Virus record (IMG/VR): IMGVR_UViG_3300036444_000016
Span: 1-26,348 of that record
DNA: 26,348 nucleotides
Reading direction: 5' to 3' (one strand)
From: a virus
The notes beneath the pieces were generated by a model. The model made no database searches. It saw nothing but the letters and a program-made list of their open reading frames with translations, and was not told where the DNA came from. The position numbers and the translations under genes are program-made. This document shows, piece by piece, positions 8,051 to 15,284 of this stretch (the first letter of the stretch is position 1; each line of letters begins with the position of its first letter).

Positions 8051-8053
8051 CCT

Positions 8054-9490
8054 ATGGCTCGCATTCCCTATAGCCGCGTCGTCGATGTGACGGTGACGCG
8101 GGAAGATCGCTTTGCCTCGGCGCAGGGCTTTTCCACGGCGCTGCTGCTGACGCCGACCTCCATCTCCGGCCAGCTCGACGCCACCCGCCGCACCAAGCTC
8201 TATGCGGCGATCGAGGAGGTTGCCGTCGATTGGCTGGCGACCACCGAGGAATACAAGGCGGCGCAGCGCTTCTTCCAGGCGCGGGTGCGCCCGCCGGCGT
8301 TGAAATTCGGCTATTTCAATCCGGCTGGCACCTTCGCCATCGAGCTCGACACGCTCTACGCCGCCGATCCTGACTGGTACTGGGGCCTGCATTTGAAGGC
8401 GCTGAACGATACGGCGAACCAGCGCGCGCTCGCCGATTGGGCCGAGAGCCGCAATGTCATCTTCGGCCTCGATTCCAACGATCCCGACACCGAAACGCCG
8501 ACCGCCGTGGCGGATGCCAGCGCGACCGTGACGATAACCATTGCGTCGCCCGGCGTCGTCACCTGGAATGCTCACGGCCTTGCCGCCGGCGACCCGGTGC
8601 GCTTCACCACCACCGGCGCGCTGCCAACCGGCATCACCGCTGGCACCACCTATTATGTCGCCGCCACGCCGGCCCCGACCAGCAATAGCCTTTCCGTTGC
8701 GGCCACCGCCGGCGGCATCGCCATCGCCACCACGGGCACCCAGAGCGGCACCCACACGGCCACGGCGCCGAAATTCGGCGGCTCCATCGCCGAATATTGC
8801 GAGAGCAAGAGCTATGATCGCTCGCCGGTGTTCTACCACACCGATCCCGACAGCTATCTGGCCGCCGCCGCCTGGGGCTATGCCGCCGGGCGCAATCTCG
8901 GCCGCTCGAACTATGCGCTGGCGCGGCGCGGTCGCATCGATAGCGGCCAGGCCTATACGCTGAAGTTCAAGAACCTGCCCGGCGTCGTCGCGCTCAACAA
9001 ATCCTCCGCCGTGGTGCAGGCGATCACCGGCTTCGTGCCCTCGCTTGGCGTGCAGGGCGACGCGGGCCATGCCGCCAATTGCTATGTCAACATCGGCGGC
9101 CTCGACATGCTGCTCGAAGGCACGGTGCCAAGCCGCGCCTTCATCGACGAAATCCACGCCACCGACTGGATGCGGGCGCGCATGCAGGAGAGCGTTCTGT
9201 CGCTCCTCGCCAATGCGCCGCGCGTGCCGATGACCAATACGGGCGTCGGCTATCTGATCTCGGGGGGCGTGGAGCCGCCGCTGCGCCGCGCTTTCGCCGC
9301 CGGCATCATCGCCGACACGGTCGATCCCGTGTCGGGCGATCTGGTGCCGGCCTTCGAAACCGAAGTGGACGACGTTCTGTCGATCCCCGTGGCGCAGCGG
9401 CGCAATCGCATCGCACCCGACATCAAGGTGCGCTTCCGCTATGCCGGCGCGGTTCATTTCGCATCCGTCACCATGACCATGCAGTTCTAA
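8054..9490 (+). CDS. Tail sheath protein, DUF3383 family, with an inserted domain
   Basis: This 478-residue protein is the contractile sheath subunit. The start resembles DUF3383 (IPYSRVVDVTVTREDRFAS, then GFSTALLLTPT), and the core motifs DRSPVFYHTDPDSYLAAAAW, YTLKFKNLPGVVA and NCYVNIGG with MLLEGTVPSRAFIDEIHATDW are all present. The C-terminus carries IPVAQRRNRIAPDIKVRFRYAGAVHF, as in Bcep-type sheaths. Residues about 154-238 do not fit the sheath fold: they form a Thr- and Gly-rich beta repeat (VTWNAHGLAAGDPVRF, then LPTGITAGTTYYV and TGTQSGTHTAT), a module seen in other phage surface proteins. It lies between two sheath motifs and probably projects outward. A REP element follows the stop. 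Confidence 0.88.
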   Translation: MARIPYSRVVDVTVTREDRFASAQGFSTALLLTPTSISGQLDATRRTKLYAAIEEVAVDWLATTEEYKAAQRFFQARVRPPALKFGYFNPAGTFAIELDTLYAADPDWYWGLHLKALNDTANQRALADWAESRNVIFGLDSNDPDTETPTAVADASATVTITIASPGVVTWNAHGLAAGDPVRFTTTGALPTGITAGTTYYVAATPAPTSNSLSVAATAGGIAIATTGTQSGTHTATAPKFGGSIAEYCESKSYDRSPVFYHTDPDSYLAAAAWGYAAGRNLGRSNYALARRGRIDSGQAYTLKFKNLPGVVALNKSSAVVQAITGFVPSLGVQGDAGHAANCYVNIGGLDMLLEGTVPSRAFIDEIHATDWMRARMQESVLSLLANAPRVPMTNTGVGYLISGGVEPPLRRAFAAGIIADTVDPVSGDLVPAFETEVDDVLSIPVAQRRNRIAPDIKVRFRYAGAVHFASVTMTMQF

Positions 9491-9510
9491 CAGGCTGTCG
9501 AGAATTCTTG

Positions 9511-9662
9511 GTGTCATCCCCGACAGCCGCGGCGCGGCTGAGCGGGGATCCAGGAGCGAGCGGTTAAATGCCTATCGAAACTTTGGCTAGCCGTCGTTGC
9601 GTAAGATTTTACCGCTCGCTCCTGGATTCCCGCTCGCGCCTACGGCGCATCGGGAATGACAC
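9511..9662. repeat. REP/MITE-like palindromic element, copy 1
   Basis: A 152-base imperfect palindrome begins with GTGTCATCCC and ends with GGGAATGACAC. It contains a hairpin arm at 9516-9549 (centred on CAGCCGC and GCGGCTGAG) and another at 9626-9657. Between these lies a 15-base perfect inverted repeat, CCAGGAGCGAGCGGT at 9550-9564 and its complement at 9611-9625. It sits between the sheath stop and the tube start and encodes nothing. This form is typical of chromosomal intergenic repeats of alphaproteobacteria. It may act on RNA folding or termination, because it separates two highly expressed late genes. Confidence 0.8.
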
Positions 9663-9709
9663 GGAGGGTGACAAGCCCAAGTCCAATGAAAGTTTGAGGA
9701 GAAAAGGCC

Positions 9710-10165
9710 ATGGCCCAGGATAGCGCGCCGTTTGGCACGTATAGTATGGACAATGTGGCGCTGCATATCGATGGCGCGCGCGTCACCGGCTTTGGCGATG
9801 GCGACGATGTCATCAACATCGAGCGCAACACCGATCTCGGCACGCCGCAGATTGGCGCCGATGGCGCCTCGGTGCTGTCGATCTCGGCCGATCGCAGCGC
9901 CAAGCTCACCCTAAAGCTGCTGCAGACCAGCCCGATGAACCAGTTCCTGCAGAACAAAGTGGCACGCATGCGCGCTGGCGGCCTGACGGCTCTGACCTTT
10001 CCTGTCGGCTTCGTCGACATGTCGAACGGCGAAAGCGGCGGCTGCACCCAGGCCCTCGTCATGCAGGAAGGCATGCCGCAGAAGGGTAAGAACGCGAGCG
10101 AGCGCGAATGGGTGCTGTTCTGCCCCTGCTGGGAACCGGGCAGTGTTGACGTGGTGAGGGGCTGA
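9710..10165 (+). CDS. Tail tube protein, DUF3277 family
   Basis: This 151-residue protein is the probable inner tube subunit. It resembles DUF3277 structural proteins: an N-terminal SMDNVALHIDGARVTGFGDGD segment, an ERNTD region, SADRSAKLTLKLLQTSPMNQ near residue 70, and GGCTQALVMQEGMPQKGKNASERE with WVLFCPCW near the end. These are the beta strands expected of a tube fold. AGGAGAAAAGG lies just upstream of ATG 9710, a strong ribosome site as expected for an abundant protein. It follows the sheath after a 219-base gap occupied mainly by REP element 1. The stop overlaps the next ATG (TGATG). Confidence 0.82.
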   Translation: MAQDSAPFGTYSMDNVALHIDGARVTGFGDGDDVINIERNTDLGTPQIGADGASVLSISADRSAKLTLKLLQTSPMNQFLQNKVARMRAGGLTALTFPVGFVDMSNGESGGCTQALVMQEGMPQKGKNASEREWVLFCPCWEPGSVDVVRG

Positions 10166-10572
10166 TGGCTGAGAAGCGGATTGGGAAGCACGTCTACAAG
10201 TTCGACGAGATCTGCGGCTGGGATGCGTTCGATCTGGCCGATCTGGCCGTCGAAATTCTGGTGCCCTTCGCCGATATCATCGAATCTATGGTGAAGAACG
10301 ACAAGGCCTCCGCGCCGGAGGGAGAGGCGGCCTTCGTGCGCGCCTTCTCGCTGGCGATCCGCAATCGTAACACCCCGGCGATCCGGCAAATCATGGAGCG
10401 TCTGCTGGCCGATTGCCGGGTTGATGGCGAGCCGGTGGTGGTGGGCGTGAAGCCGGCGACCTTGGACGAGATCATCGCCGTGAGTGCTTTTGCGGCGGAG
10501 GTACAGTTCTCCCGTTTTTTCGCCGCCGGCGCGCTCAACAAAGTGCTTCAGCAGGTGGGGAAAGCCTCCTGA
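10165..10572 (+). CDS. Tail assembly chaperone (G-like)
   Basis: This 135-residue acidic helical protein lies between the tube and tape-measure genes, the invariable place for tail assembly chaperones. These coat the tape measure while the tube polymerises. The N-terminus has GKHVYKFDEICGWDAFDLAD, and the C-terminus is helical, ending in GALNKVLQQVGKAS. ATG 10165 overlaps the tube TGA, with GTGAGGGG upstream. The stop at 10570-10572 is directly preceded by GGGGAAAG, a possible slippery site, and the reading frame minus one continues downstream in a second coding segment (10560-10775). This is the classical G/GT organisation. Confidence 0.78.
   Translation: MAEKRIGKHVYKFDEICGWDAFDLADLAVEILVPFADIIESMVKNDKASAPEGEAAFVRAFSLAIRNRNTPAIRQIMERLLADCRVDGEPVVVGVKPATLDEIIAVSAFAAEVQFSRFFAAGALNKVLQQVGKAS
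10557..10563 (+). other. Candidate -1 ribosomal frameshift site (GGGGAAA)
   Basis: In the chaperone frame the codons read GTG GGG AAA GCC, then two codons to the stop. Slipping back one base lets the glycine tRNA re-pair perfectly on GGG at 10557-10559, though the lysine tRNA pairs imperfectly on GAA. The shifted frame is open to 10775. Lambda uses GGGAAAG for its G/GT shift. The exact heptamer here is not ideal, so the site is a candidate only. Confidence 0.4.
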
Positions 10573-10775
10573 CGGCCGATGAAGCGCGCCGGATCGCTCC
10601 CAACGCCGCCCATCGCATCATGGCCTGGCGGCCGATCATGGCCGATCCGCCGCTCTATAGCGTGGCGGACGTGCGGACATTGACGTTGAGCGAAATGCTC
10701 GACGCCAATGAAATCCTCGATCTCCGCAATGCCCTGTCCGCCCGAGCGATGGATCGGGCGCAGCGAAAGGGATGA
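10560..10775 (+). CDS. Tail assembly chaperone extension (T-like), probably made by -1 frameshift
   Basis: Frame minus one after the chaperone is open to TGA 10773-10775 and looks coding from about 10569: TADEARRIAPNAAHRIMAW, RPIMADPPLY, then TLSEMLDANEILDLRNALSA and an RAQRKG end. The pattern with MAWRP followed by a Leu- and Asp-rich helix resembles small proteins encoded between the chaperone and tape measure in other contractile phages. The first in-frame ATG (10620) would give only 51 residues and has no ribosome site, while coding character begins earlier. This favours frameshift expression as a GT fusion. An unusual CTG at 10569 overlapping the stop, with GGGGAAAG upstream, is an alternative start. 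The segment fills an otherwise unexplained 207-base gap. Confidence 0.65.
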   Translation, partial: ESLLTADEARRIAPNAAHRIMAWRPIMADPPLYSVADVRTLTLSEMLDANEILDLRNALSARAMDRAQRKG

Positions 10776-10779
10776 CTTG

Positions 10780-10962
10780 ATGACGTGCGAACCTTGCGCG
10801 CGCGCCCGTCGGGCTTTGGCGGAGGCCGGCCGCCACGCCAAGGCGGGGCAATTGGGGCAGGCCTTGCGGCAGGTGCCGGAGATTGCCGATGCCTTGGCGG
10901 AGAAGATCGAGGCTCAGCGCGTGCGAAGCCAGTTGCGGCAACTGCTCCGTGATAAGCGGTAA
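10780..10962 (+). CDS. Small CxxC helical protein, unknown function
   Basis: ATG 10780, seven bases after AAAGGGA (10766-10772), starts a 60-residue protein. It opens with MTCEPCARARRALAEAG and continues as one basic amphipathic helix (LRQVPEIADALAEKIEAQRV). The two cysteines could bind metal or form a disulfide, but two ligands alone are not a zinc site. Small CxxC proteins occur next to tail chaperones in other alphaproteobacterial phages, without assigned function. The frame is open upstream to an ATG at 10708, but that region overlaps the chaperone extension and lacks a ribosome site. It ends 17 bases before the tape measure. Confidence 0.6.
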   Translation: MTCEPCARARRALAEAGRHAKAGQLGQALRQVPEIADALAEKIEAQRVRSQLRQLLRDKR

Positions 10963-10979
10963 GGAAATAGGAGCGGCAG

Positions 10980-12539
10980 GTGGTCGTTGAAGAACTCGTC
11001 GCCAATGTCGGTTTCAAAGTTCAGGGCTTGGGCGAGCTCAGGCAATTTGAAGATGCGTTAAAGTCGGTTGCGAATCTTGCGAAGGGCCTTTCGGGGGCGT
11101 CGGGGTCAGGTGGATCGGATTCCGGCTTTGCCGGATTGAGCCAAAAACTTCAGAAAATTGGCTCGGCGCTAGACAAGTTTGATGTTTCGGCAATCACTGG
11201 CTTCGCCGGGCGCGTCCGAAACGATATTACTACGATCAAATCTGCATCCGCCTCTTGGGCTGGAATTGGCAATATTGCGGGGCAGATCGTCCAAAGATTT
11301 GGTCCTGGCGTTGCGGCGGTGACGCAACTCGTGACCGAGCTTACGCAAGCGGGAACCGAAGCGGCGACCCTGCGCAGTCGGTTGCAGATCAGCGCTCAAG
11401 GCAAGGGCACAAGCGCTGCCCAGCTCGATGCTCTGTCTCGCACGTATGAGTCGATGGGGCTGACGGCGGCCGATGCCGAGAAGCAGTTTGGGAGTTTCTC
11501 GAAGGAACTGAATGACAGCCTCGATAAAGGACAGACGCCTGATTTTCTCTTGAATTTGGGTATCAACCCACGGGAAGGAAATCGACGGCGAGATACTGCT
11601 GAGGTAATGACGGAGACGCTTTCTGCTCTGGCCGATCGTCTTGCCAAAAACCAAGAAGCTTCGCGGCAGACTCAATCAGGAGAGGAACGTCAGAAGCTCG
11701 CCGGTGAGCGAGATCAACTTTTAGGTCTTGTACGCACAAAGTTCGGCGATGAAACACTTGGAATTATGGAGAAGGGCGGAGGCGCTGCCGCTTGGGAGAA
11801 TGCGAAGAAAGAAGGTGTAGCTCGCCGTCAACTGCGGACCCCGGAGGATGAGGCGCAAGCAGAACGTGTTAGGCAGGCCGCAACACAGTTGCAGCAAAAA
11901 CTGGCTCTGTTCGCCGATACTTGGGAGCGATTGGAGATGACGGTCGCTGATACTCTACTGCCACCGCTCAACTTCGTTTTGGACAAGGTGACCGCTCTGG
12001 CCAAAACTCTCGGCCTAGTTCGAAAAACTCCTGAAGAGTTGCGGGCCGAGGAAGAAGTTCGCCGGAACAAGCAAAAGCGACTGGAGCAGGTCAATGAGCT
12101 CGGTTCAGACTATACCGCGACCGTCGAAGCGGCAAAGAAAATTGGTGATTCCGAAGTTGGAGCAGAACAGGCCAAATCAGTTGTTGGTTTGGCGGGATAT
12201 ATTGCGGAGCTGAAAAGAAACTATGCTTCACTTCGCAGTCCTGAATCGCGCGCGAATATTCAGAAAAAGATTGAAGAGGCTCTCCCGCGTCTGGCCACCG
12301 CCGCCGACAACTTGCAGAGCGTCAGGCCCGACATCAGGGGAGTTAGTCAGGATACGAGTGGCAAGAAGGCCGAAGTTACCAATAGCGATTTCGGAAATGA
12401 CCAGCGTACTTTTACGATCCCGATTCATGTGACCGGTTTTACGAAAGAAGACGTGGCCATCATGGTCAAGAAGGCGGTCTTGGAGGCGGTAGCCATGGGC
12501 AAAGGTTCAAATGGGCAGACTGCGTATGGGCCGGGATGA
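10980..12539 (+). CDS. Tail tape measure protein (short)
   Basis: This 519-residue protein starts at GTG 10980, seven bases after AGGAG. It follows the tail chaperones, as tape measures do. The N-terminus has LVANVGFKVQGLGELRQFED, a typical opening, followed by long helical stretches. A hydrophobic helical segment near residues 95-125 may span the membrane on ejection. Residues 285-320 and 350-440 are coiled-coil-like. The C-terminus ends with FTIPIHVTGFTKEDVAIMV, a motif seen near the end of related tape measures. The rule of about 1.5 angstrom per residue predicts a tail near 75-80 nm. Base composition is more AT-rich than the flanking structural genes. Confidence 0.82.
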   Translation: MVVEELVANVGFKVQGLGELRQFEDALKSVANLAKGLSGASGSGGSDSGFAGLSQKLQKIGSALDKFDVSAITGFAGRVRNDITTIKSASASWAGIGNIAGQIVQRFGPGVAAVTQLVTELTQAGTEAATLRSRLQISAQGKGTSAAQLDALSRTYESMGLTAADAEKQFGSFSKELNDSLDKGQTPDFLLNLGINPREGNRRRDTAEVMTETLSALADRLAKNQEASRQTQSGEERQKLAGERDQLLGLVRTKFGDETLGIMEKGGGAAAWENAKKEGVARRQLRTPEDEAQAERVRQAATQLQQKLALFADTWERLEMTVADTLLPPLNFVLDKVTALAKTLGLVRKTPEELRAEEEVRRNKQKRLEQVNELGSDYTATVEAAKKIGDSEVGAEQAKSVVGLAGYIAELKRNYASLRSPESRANIQKKIEEALPRLATAADNLQSVRPDIRGVSQDTSGKKAEVTNSDFGNDQRTFTIPIHVTGFTKEDVAIMVKKAVLEAVAMGKGSNGQTAYGPG

Positions 12540-12638
12540 ATTGTCTGAGCGATGATTGTCCCGATCCCGTTGCAGCGGAGAAAAAAACCTTTCGTTTTTA
12601 TTAGTTCGCGTTATGTTCTTTCTCGTAAGGGGGACGAC

Positions 12639-13187
12639 ATGCGAACAGTAATGGGGCTGGTGGTTGGAACAATTGTCACGTGCTGGATCGGCATGGCCGA
12701 AGCACGAGATGACTTTGGGTGGACGCTTGACCAAGCGAAAAGGATCGTCAAGGAACTAACTGACGATGAGCTGACGTTGAAGCGTTGTGAGCCAGGACTT
12801 GCCCATGCGGGGCAAGACTGCAAGTTCTCCGGGCTTGGGCCGGGTAAATATCTGATTTCTTGGGAATTTGAAGTGTCCCCGGAGGGAAAAGTTGCGGGGG
12901 CTATGATACAATTTTTCCATGATAAGGGAATGAGTTTAGGAAAGCCTGGGGATGCAAGATTTCCATTGAAAGCGATCATGGCATTGATTGGGGTGGCTGC
13001 GGGAGGGGGCGACGTTTCTCCACTTACAAACTATCTCTTGGCTATGTTCAATAAAGAGGTGCTACCGCCCAAGCCGTCTGGCCTGACGATTTCCACGTTC
13101 TTTCTGGATGATCGATTTCAAGTCGAAGTTAGGACACCCTACTTTGGTGTTTCATCGCGAGGATCGGGAGAGACAGGTCGTCGTTAG
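12639..13187 (+). CDS. Predicted exported protein of unknown function (cargo gene)
   Basis: From ATG 12639, seven bases after AAGGGGG, this encodes 182 residues. It opens with a signal peptide: MRT, then hydrophobic VMGLVVGTIVTCWIGM and an AEA cleavage site before RDDFGW. The mature part has a DQAKRIVKEL helix and two cysteines near residues 50-62 that could pair in the periplasm. I recognise no family. It lies between tape measure and hub genes, where no structural gene is expected, and non-coding stretches of 99 and 161 bases flank it. Composition is more AT-rich than its neighbours. These are hallmarks of an acquired cargo gene. The frame is open to ATG 12552, but the upstream residues are not signal-like. 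Confidence 0.65.
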   Translation: MRTVMGLVVGTIVTCWIGMAEARDDFGWTLDQAKRIVKELTDDELTLKRCEPGLAHAGQDCKFSGLGPGKYLISWEFEVSPEGKVAGAMIQFFHDKGMSLGKPGDARFPLKAIMALIGVAAGGGDVSPLTNYLLAMFNKEVLPPKPSGLTISTFFLDDRFQVEVRTPYFGVSSRGSGETGRR

Positions 13188-13348
13188 ATGTGATGTGTCG
13201 GCTTGTCGCGAACGCGATGTGCAGGGCAATACTTCCCCTCGCTCAACCGGCTATTGATATCTTGGACACTAAAGTTCAAGCGTTTCCGCATAGTTGTTTT
13301 TCTTCCCGCTACAGTCGAAACACCCGAACGGCTATCAAGAGGATTCCC
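13188..13348. other. Non-coding gap between exported protein and Dit-like gene
   Basis: This 161-base stretch carries no convincing gene. The downstream frame is open through it, but the translation is unlike protein and a good ribosome site lies at its end. A 5-base stem TCGCG/CGCGA occurs near 13207 and a T-rich run near 13300. Neither makes a clear terminator, and no promoter stands out. Confidence 0.5.
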
Positions 13349-13843
13349 ATGCCTTGCGTCATCTTGCGTGACATTGGCGGCGTCGTGGTCGATGTCGTGT
13401 TGAAGGAGAGCATCGAGGCGGCCATGGAAGTGCCGGAACATCCGGTCGAGAGTGGCGCCAAAATCGCCGATCATGCCTGGCGAACGCCGACTTCGGCGAG
13501 TCTGGAATGTGTCAGCCTCGACGTGATGGGCACCTATGAAGCTCTTTTCGCCGTGATGAAAGAGGCCGAGCCGTTTTCCGTCGTCACCGGCTTCACCGTT
13601 CTCGACAATATGCTGATCGAAAAGCTGGCGCCTGAGCGCGAGCCGACCACGGGGCAAGTGCTCAAGTTCACCTGTTCCCTGAAGGAAGTGATCCGCGTTT
13701 CCTCGCAACGGACACGAAGCAACGGTCCAGGGAGCGATCAGCGGGGCCAAGGTAAGACACAGCGTGGCCAGGTACAGGCCATGGAAGTTCCCTTGCCGCC
13801 GCAACGGCAGATTCAGCTCGCGACGGGAGGGACGCTAGTATGA
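13349..13843 (+). CDS. Dit-like baseplate/tail hub protein
   Basis: This 164-residue protein starts at ATG 13349, five bases after AAGAGGA. Residues 15-60 resemble the N-terminal domain of Dit-like tail proteins: VVVDVVLKESIEAAMEVPEH, then PVESGAKIADHAW and ASLECVSLDVMG. Such proteins form the first ring beneath the tube. The following segment has AMKEAEPFSVVTG-like helices and strands, and the C-terminal 35 residues are rich in Gln, Arg and Gly and look flexible. Position after the tape measure fits. It overlaps the next ATG by four bases. Confidence 0.72.
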   Translation: MPCVILRDIGGVVVDVVLKESIEAAMEVPEHPVESGAKIADHAWRTPTSASLECVSLDVMGTYEALFAVMKEAEPFSVVTGFTVLDNMLIEKLAPEREPTTGQVLKFTCSLKEVIRVSSQRTRSNGPGSDQRGQGKTQRGQVQAMEVPLPPQRQIQLATGGTLV

Positions 13844-14142
13844 AGATTTATGAGCTTCCCGTCATCGATGTTCCTTACCAACGTCTGAAAACCTTTCTCA
13901 ATGGCGTCGACGTGGCATTGTCGCTGAACTGGAATGACTGGCTCGGCCGCTGGTCACTCGATGTCGAGATCGACGATGAAACCCGCGTCGCTGGCCTGCG
14001 CCTGGTGCCGGGCACCGATCTGGTGGCCGGCTTCAATCTCGGCATCGGCCGGCTGGTGCTGGTCGAGTGGGCGGGCCGGGGCGGCAATCCCGGCCGGGCG
14101 GATCTGCCCTCGGGCACCTTCCGTTTAATTTCGATGGCGTAG
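13840..14142 (+). CDS. Baseplate plug-like protein (Pam3 gp18/DUF6983 type)
   Basis: This 100-residue protein follows the Dit-like gene through an ATGA overlap. It has the pattern PYQRLKTFLNGVDVALSLNW, a NDWLGRWSLDVEID strand pair, and LRLVPGTDLVAGF. This matches small proteins typified by the Pam3 baseplate plug gp18, a single beta domain expected at the inner baseplate. The last part (GRLVLVEWAGRG, then LPSGTFRLISMA) completes the family pattern. Its stop is followed 33 bases later by REP element 2, which separates it from the hub gene. Confidence 0.75.
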   Translation: MKIYELPVIDVPYQRLKTFLNGVDVALSLNWNDWLGRWSLDVEIDDETRVAGLRLVPGTDLVAGFNLGIGRLVLVEWAGRGGNPGRADLPSGTFRLISMA

Positions 14143-14174
14143 CGGTCGGCTGGCAGACTGTTGAACGGTCTTCC

Positions 14175-14337
14175 GTGTTATTCCCGACGCGCCGGAGGCG
14201 CGAGCGGGAACCCAGGGGCGAGTAGTAAAGCGTTGCGCTAGATGCTGCTGCGCATCGCCTTCCCATATTCCAAATGGCGTTCTACCGCTCGCCCCTGGAT
14301 CCCCGCTCAGCCGCTACGCGGCTGTCGGGGATGACAC
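14175..14337. repeat. REP/MITE-like palindromic element, copy 2 (inverted relative to copy 1)
   Basis: This 163-base imperfect palindrome begins with GTGTTATTCCCG and ends with GGGATGACAC. Its right hairpin (14299-14332) matches the left hairpin of copy 1 (9516-9549) at 32 of 34 bases when reverse-complemented. Its left hairpin (14180-14211) matches the right hairpin of copy 1 (9626-9657) at 29 of 32. The element is therefore inserted in the opposite orientation. It lies between the plug stop and the hub start and encodes nothing. A reading frame crosses its right half but does not look like protein. Confidence 0.8.
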
Positions 14338-14399
14338 CGAGGTCCTTGCAGCGATCTGCTAGGGAATCTTGCCCGCCTTTTCGACTCACGCGGGGTCTC

Positions 14400-15284
14400 A
14401 TGCTCAAATGGAAACGCAAGGTGCGCCTGACTATCTCAGGCGCCGGTGGCGGCGCCGTGTTCGAAGGTTCGCAGGCGCCGGAGGATGGTTTCAAGATCGA
14501 TTTCAGCGTCAAGAAAACCTTAGGCTCAAAGCAGAATAGCGGCACGGTGACGATCTGGAATCTGACCAAGTCGAACCGCGAGAAGCTGGGCGAGGAATTC
14601 AAGAAGCTGACCCTCGAAGTCGGCTATGAGGACGGCGGCATGGCCGTTCTGGTGGAGGCCGATATTCGCGATGTCGAGCACGACAAATCCTCGCCCGACA
14701 TTTCCTCGCAGATCTCTTTCGGCGACGGCGACAAGGGCGTCAACAAGGGCGCTGTGTCGAAGACCTTTCCCAAGGGTACCAAGCCCAAGGAGGTCATCCA
14801 GCACGTGGTCAAGCAGATGCCCGGCGTCGAACTGGGCAAGACCAAGGGGCTTGACGATCTGCCGGCCTATAAGCGGCCGGTCTCCGTCTATGGCTGGGCC
14901 TTCCGCGCGCTCGACGGCGTCGGCCGCGAGCAGAAGCTGTATTGGAACATCGACCGGGGCAAGCTGAACATCGTCAAGAACAACGAGCACCTTGGCCAAT
15001 GCGCCGTGATCTCGAAGGAGACCGGCATGATCGGCGTGCCGCAGGAGACCGATAAGGGCGTCAAGGTGAAAGCCTTGATCGAGCCCGACGTGGTGCCGGG
15101 TTTCATGATCAAGGTGGAAAGCAATTTCCTCGACCTGTCGTCTGGTCGAGACAAGCGCCAGTCCGATGCCGGCGGTGGCGAATTCCGCGTTAACGCGGTG
15201 ACTTTCACCGGCTCGACCCGGGGCGAGGAGTTTTACATGGAGATCGAGGGCAACCGGGTGCAAGGCGGCAAGGTGGTCAAGTAA
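14400..15284 (+). CDS. Baseplate hub protein (gp27/late control D-like)
   Basis: From ATG 14400 this is 294 residues. It begins with WKRKVRLTISG and a GFKIDFSVKKTLGSKQNSGT segment followed by VTIWNLTKSNREKL, the beta-strand signature of phage hub proteins. Further on come a VSKTFPKGTKPKEVIQHVV region and QKLYWNIDRGKLNIV. The C-terminal VKALIEPDVVPGFMIKVES and FRVNAVTFTGSTRGEEFYME complete the hub-like barrel. The frame extends upstream to 14274, but that part runs through REP element 2. A GGGG lies near 14391. The stop overlaps the next gene (TAATG). The hub holds the spike at the tube tip. Confidence 0.78.
   Translation: MLKWKRKVRLTISGAGGGAVFEGSQAPEDGFKIDFSVKKTLGSKQNSGTVTIWNLTKSNREKLGEEFKKLTLEVGYEDGGMAVLVEADIRDVEHDKSSPDISSQISFGDGDKGVNKGAVSKTFPKGTKPKEVIQHVVKQMPGVELGKTKGLDDLPAYKRPVSVYGWAFRALDGVGREQKLYWNIDRGKLNIVKNNEHLGQCAVISKETGMIGVPQETDKGVKVKALIEPDVVPGFMIKVESNFLDLSSGRDKRQSDAGGGEFRVNAVTFTGSTRGEEFYMEIEGNRVQGGKVVK

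Noticed and set aside
7421-9517. Long reverse-strand open frame of 698 codons opposite the terminator and sheath genes
   Set aside because: It is a GC-rich shadow of two well-recognised plus-strand genes. Its composition (Gly, His, Arg, Asp) is typical of antisense frames and no family pattern appears.
12540-12638. Promoter (TTTCGT, 16 bases, TATGTT) and A/T-rich stem before the exported-protein gene
   Set aside because: Match to sigma-70 boxes is partial and the AAAAAC/GTTTTT stem is weak. Neither can be called from sequence alone.
14274-14399. N-terminal extension of the hub gene through REP element 2
   Set aside because: The extended residues are the translation of the palindrome. The conserved hub sequence begins at ATG 14400.
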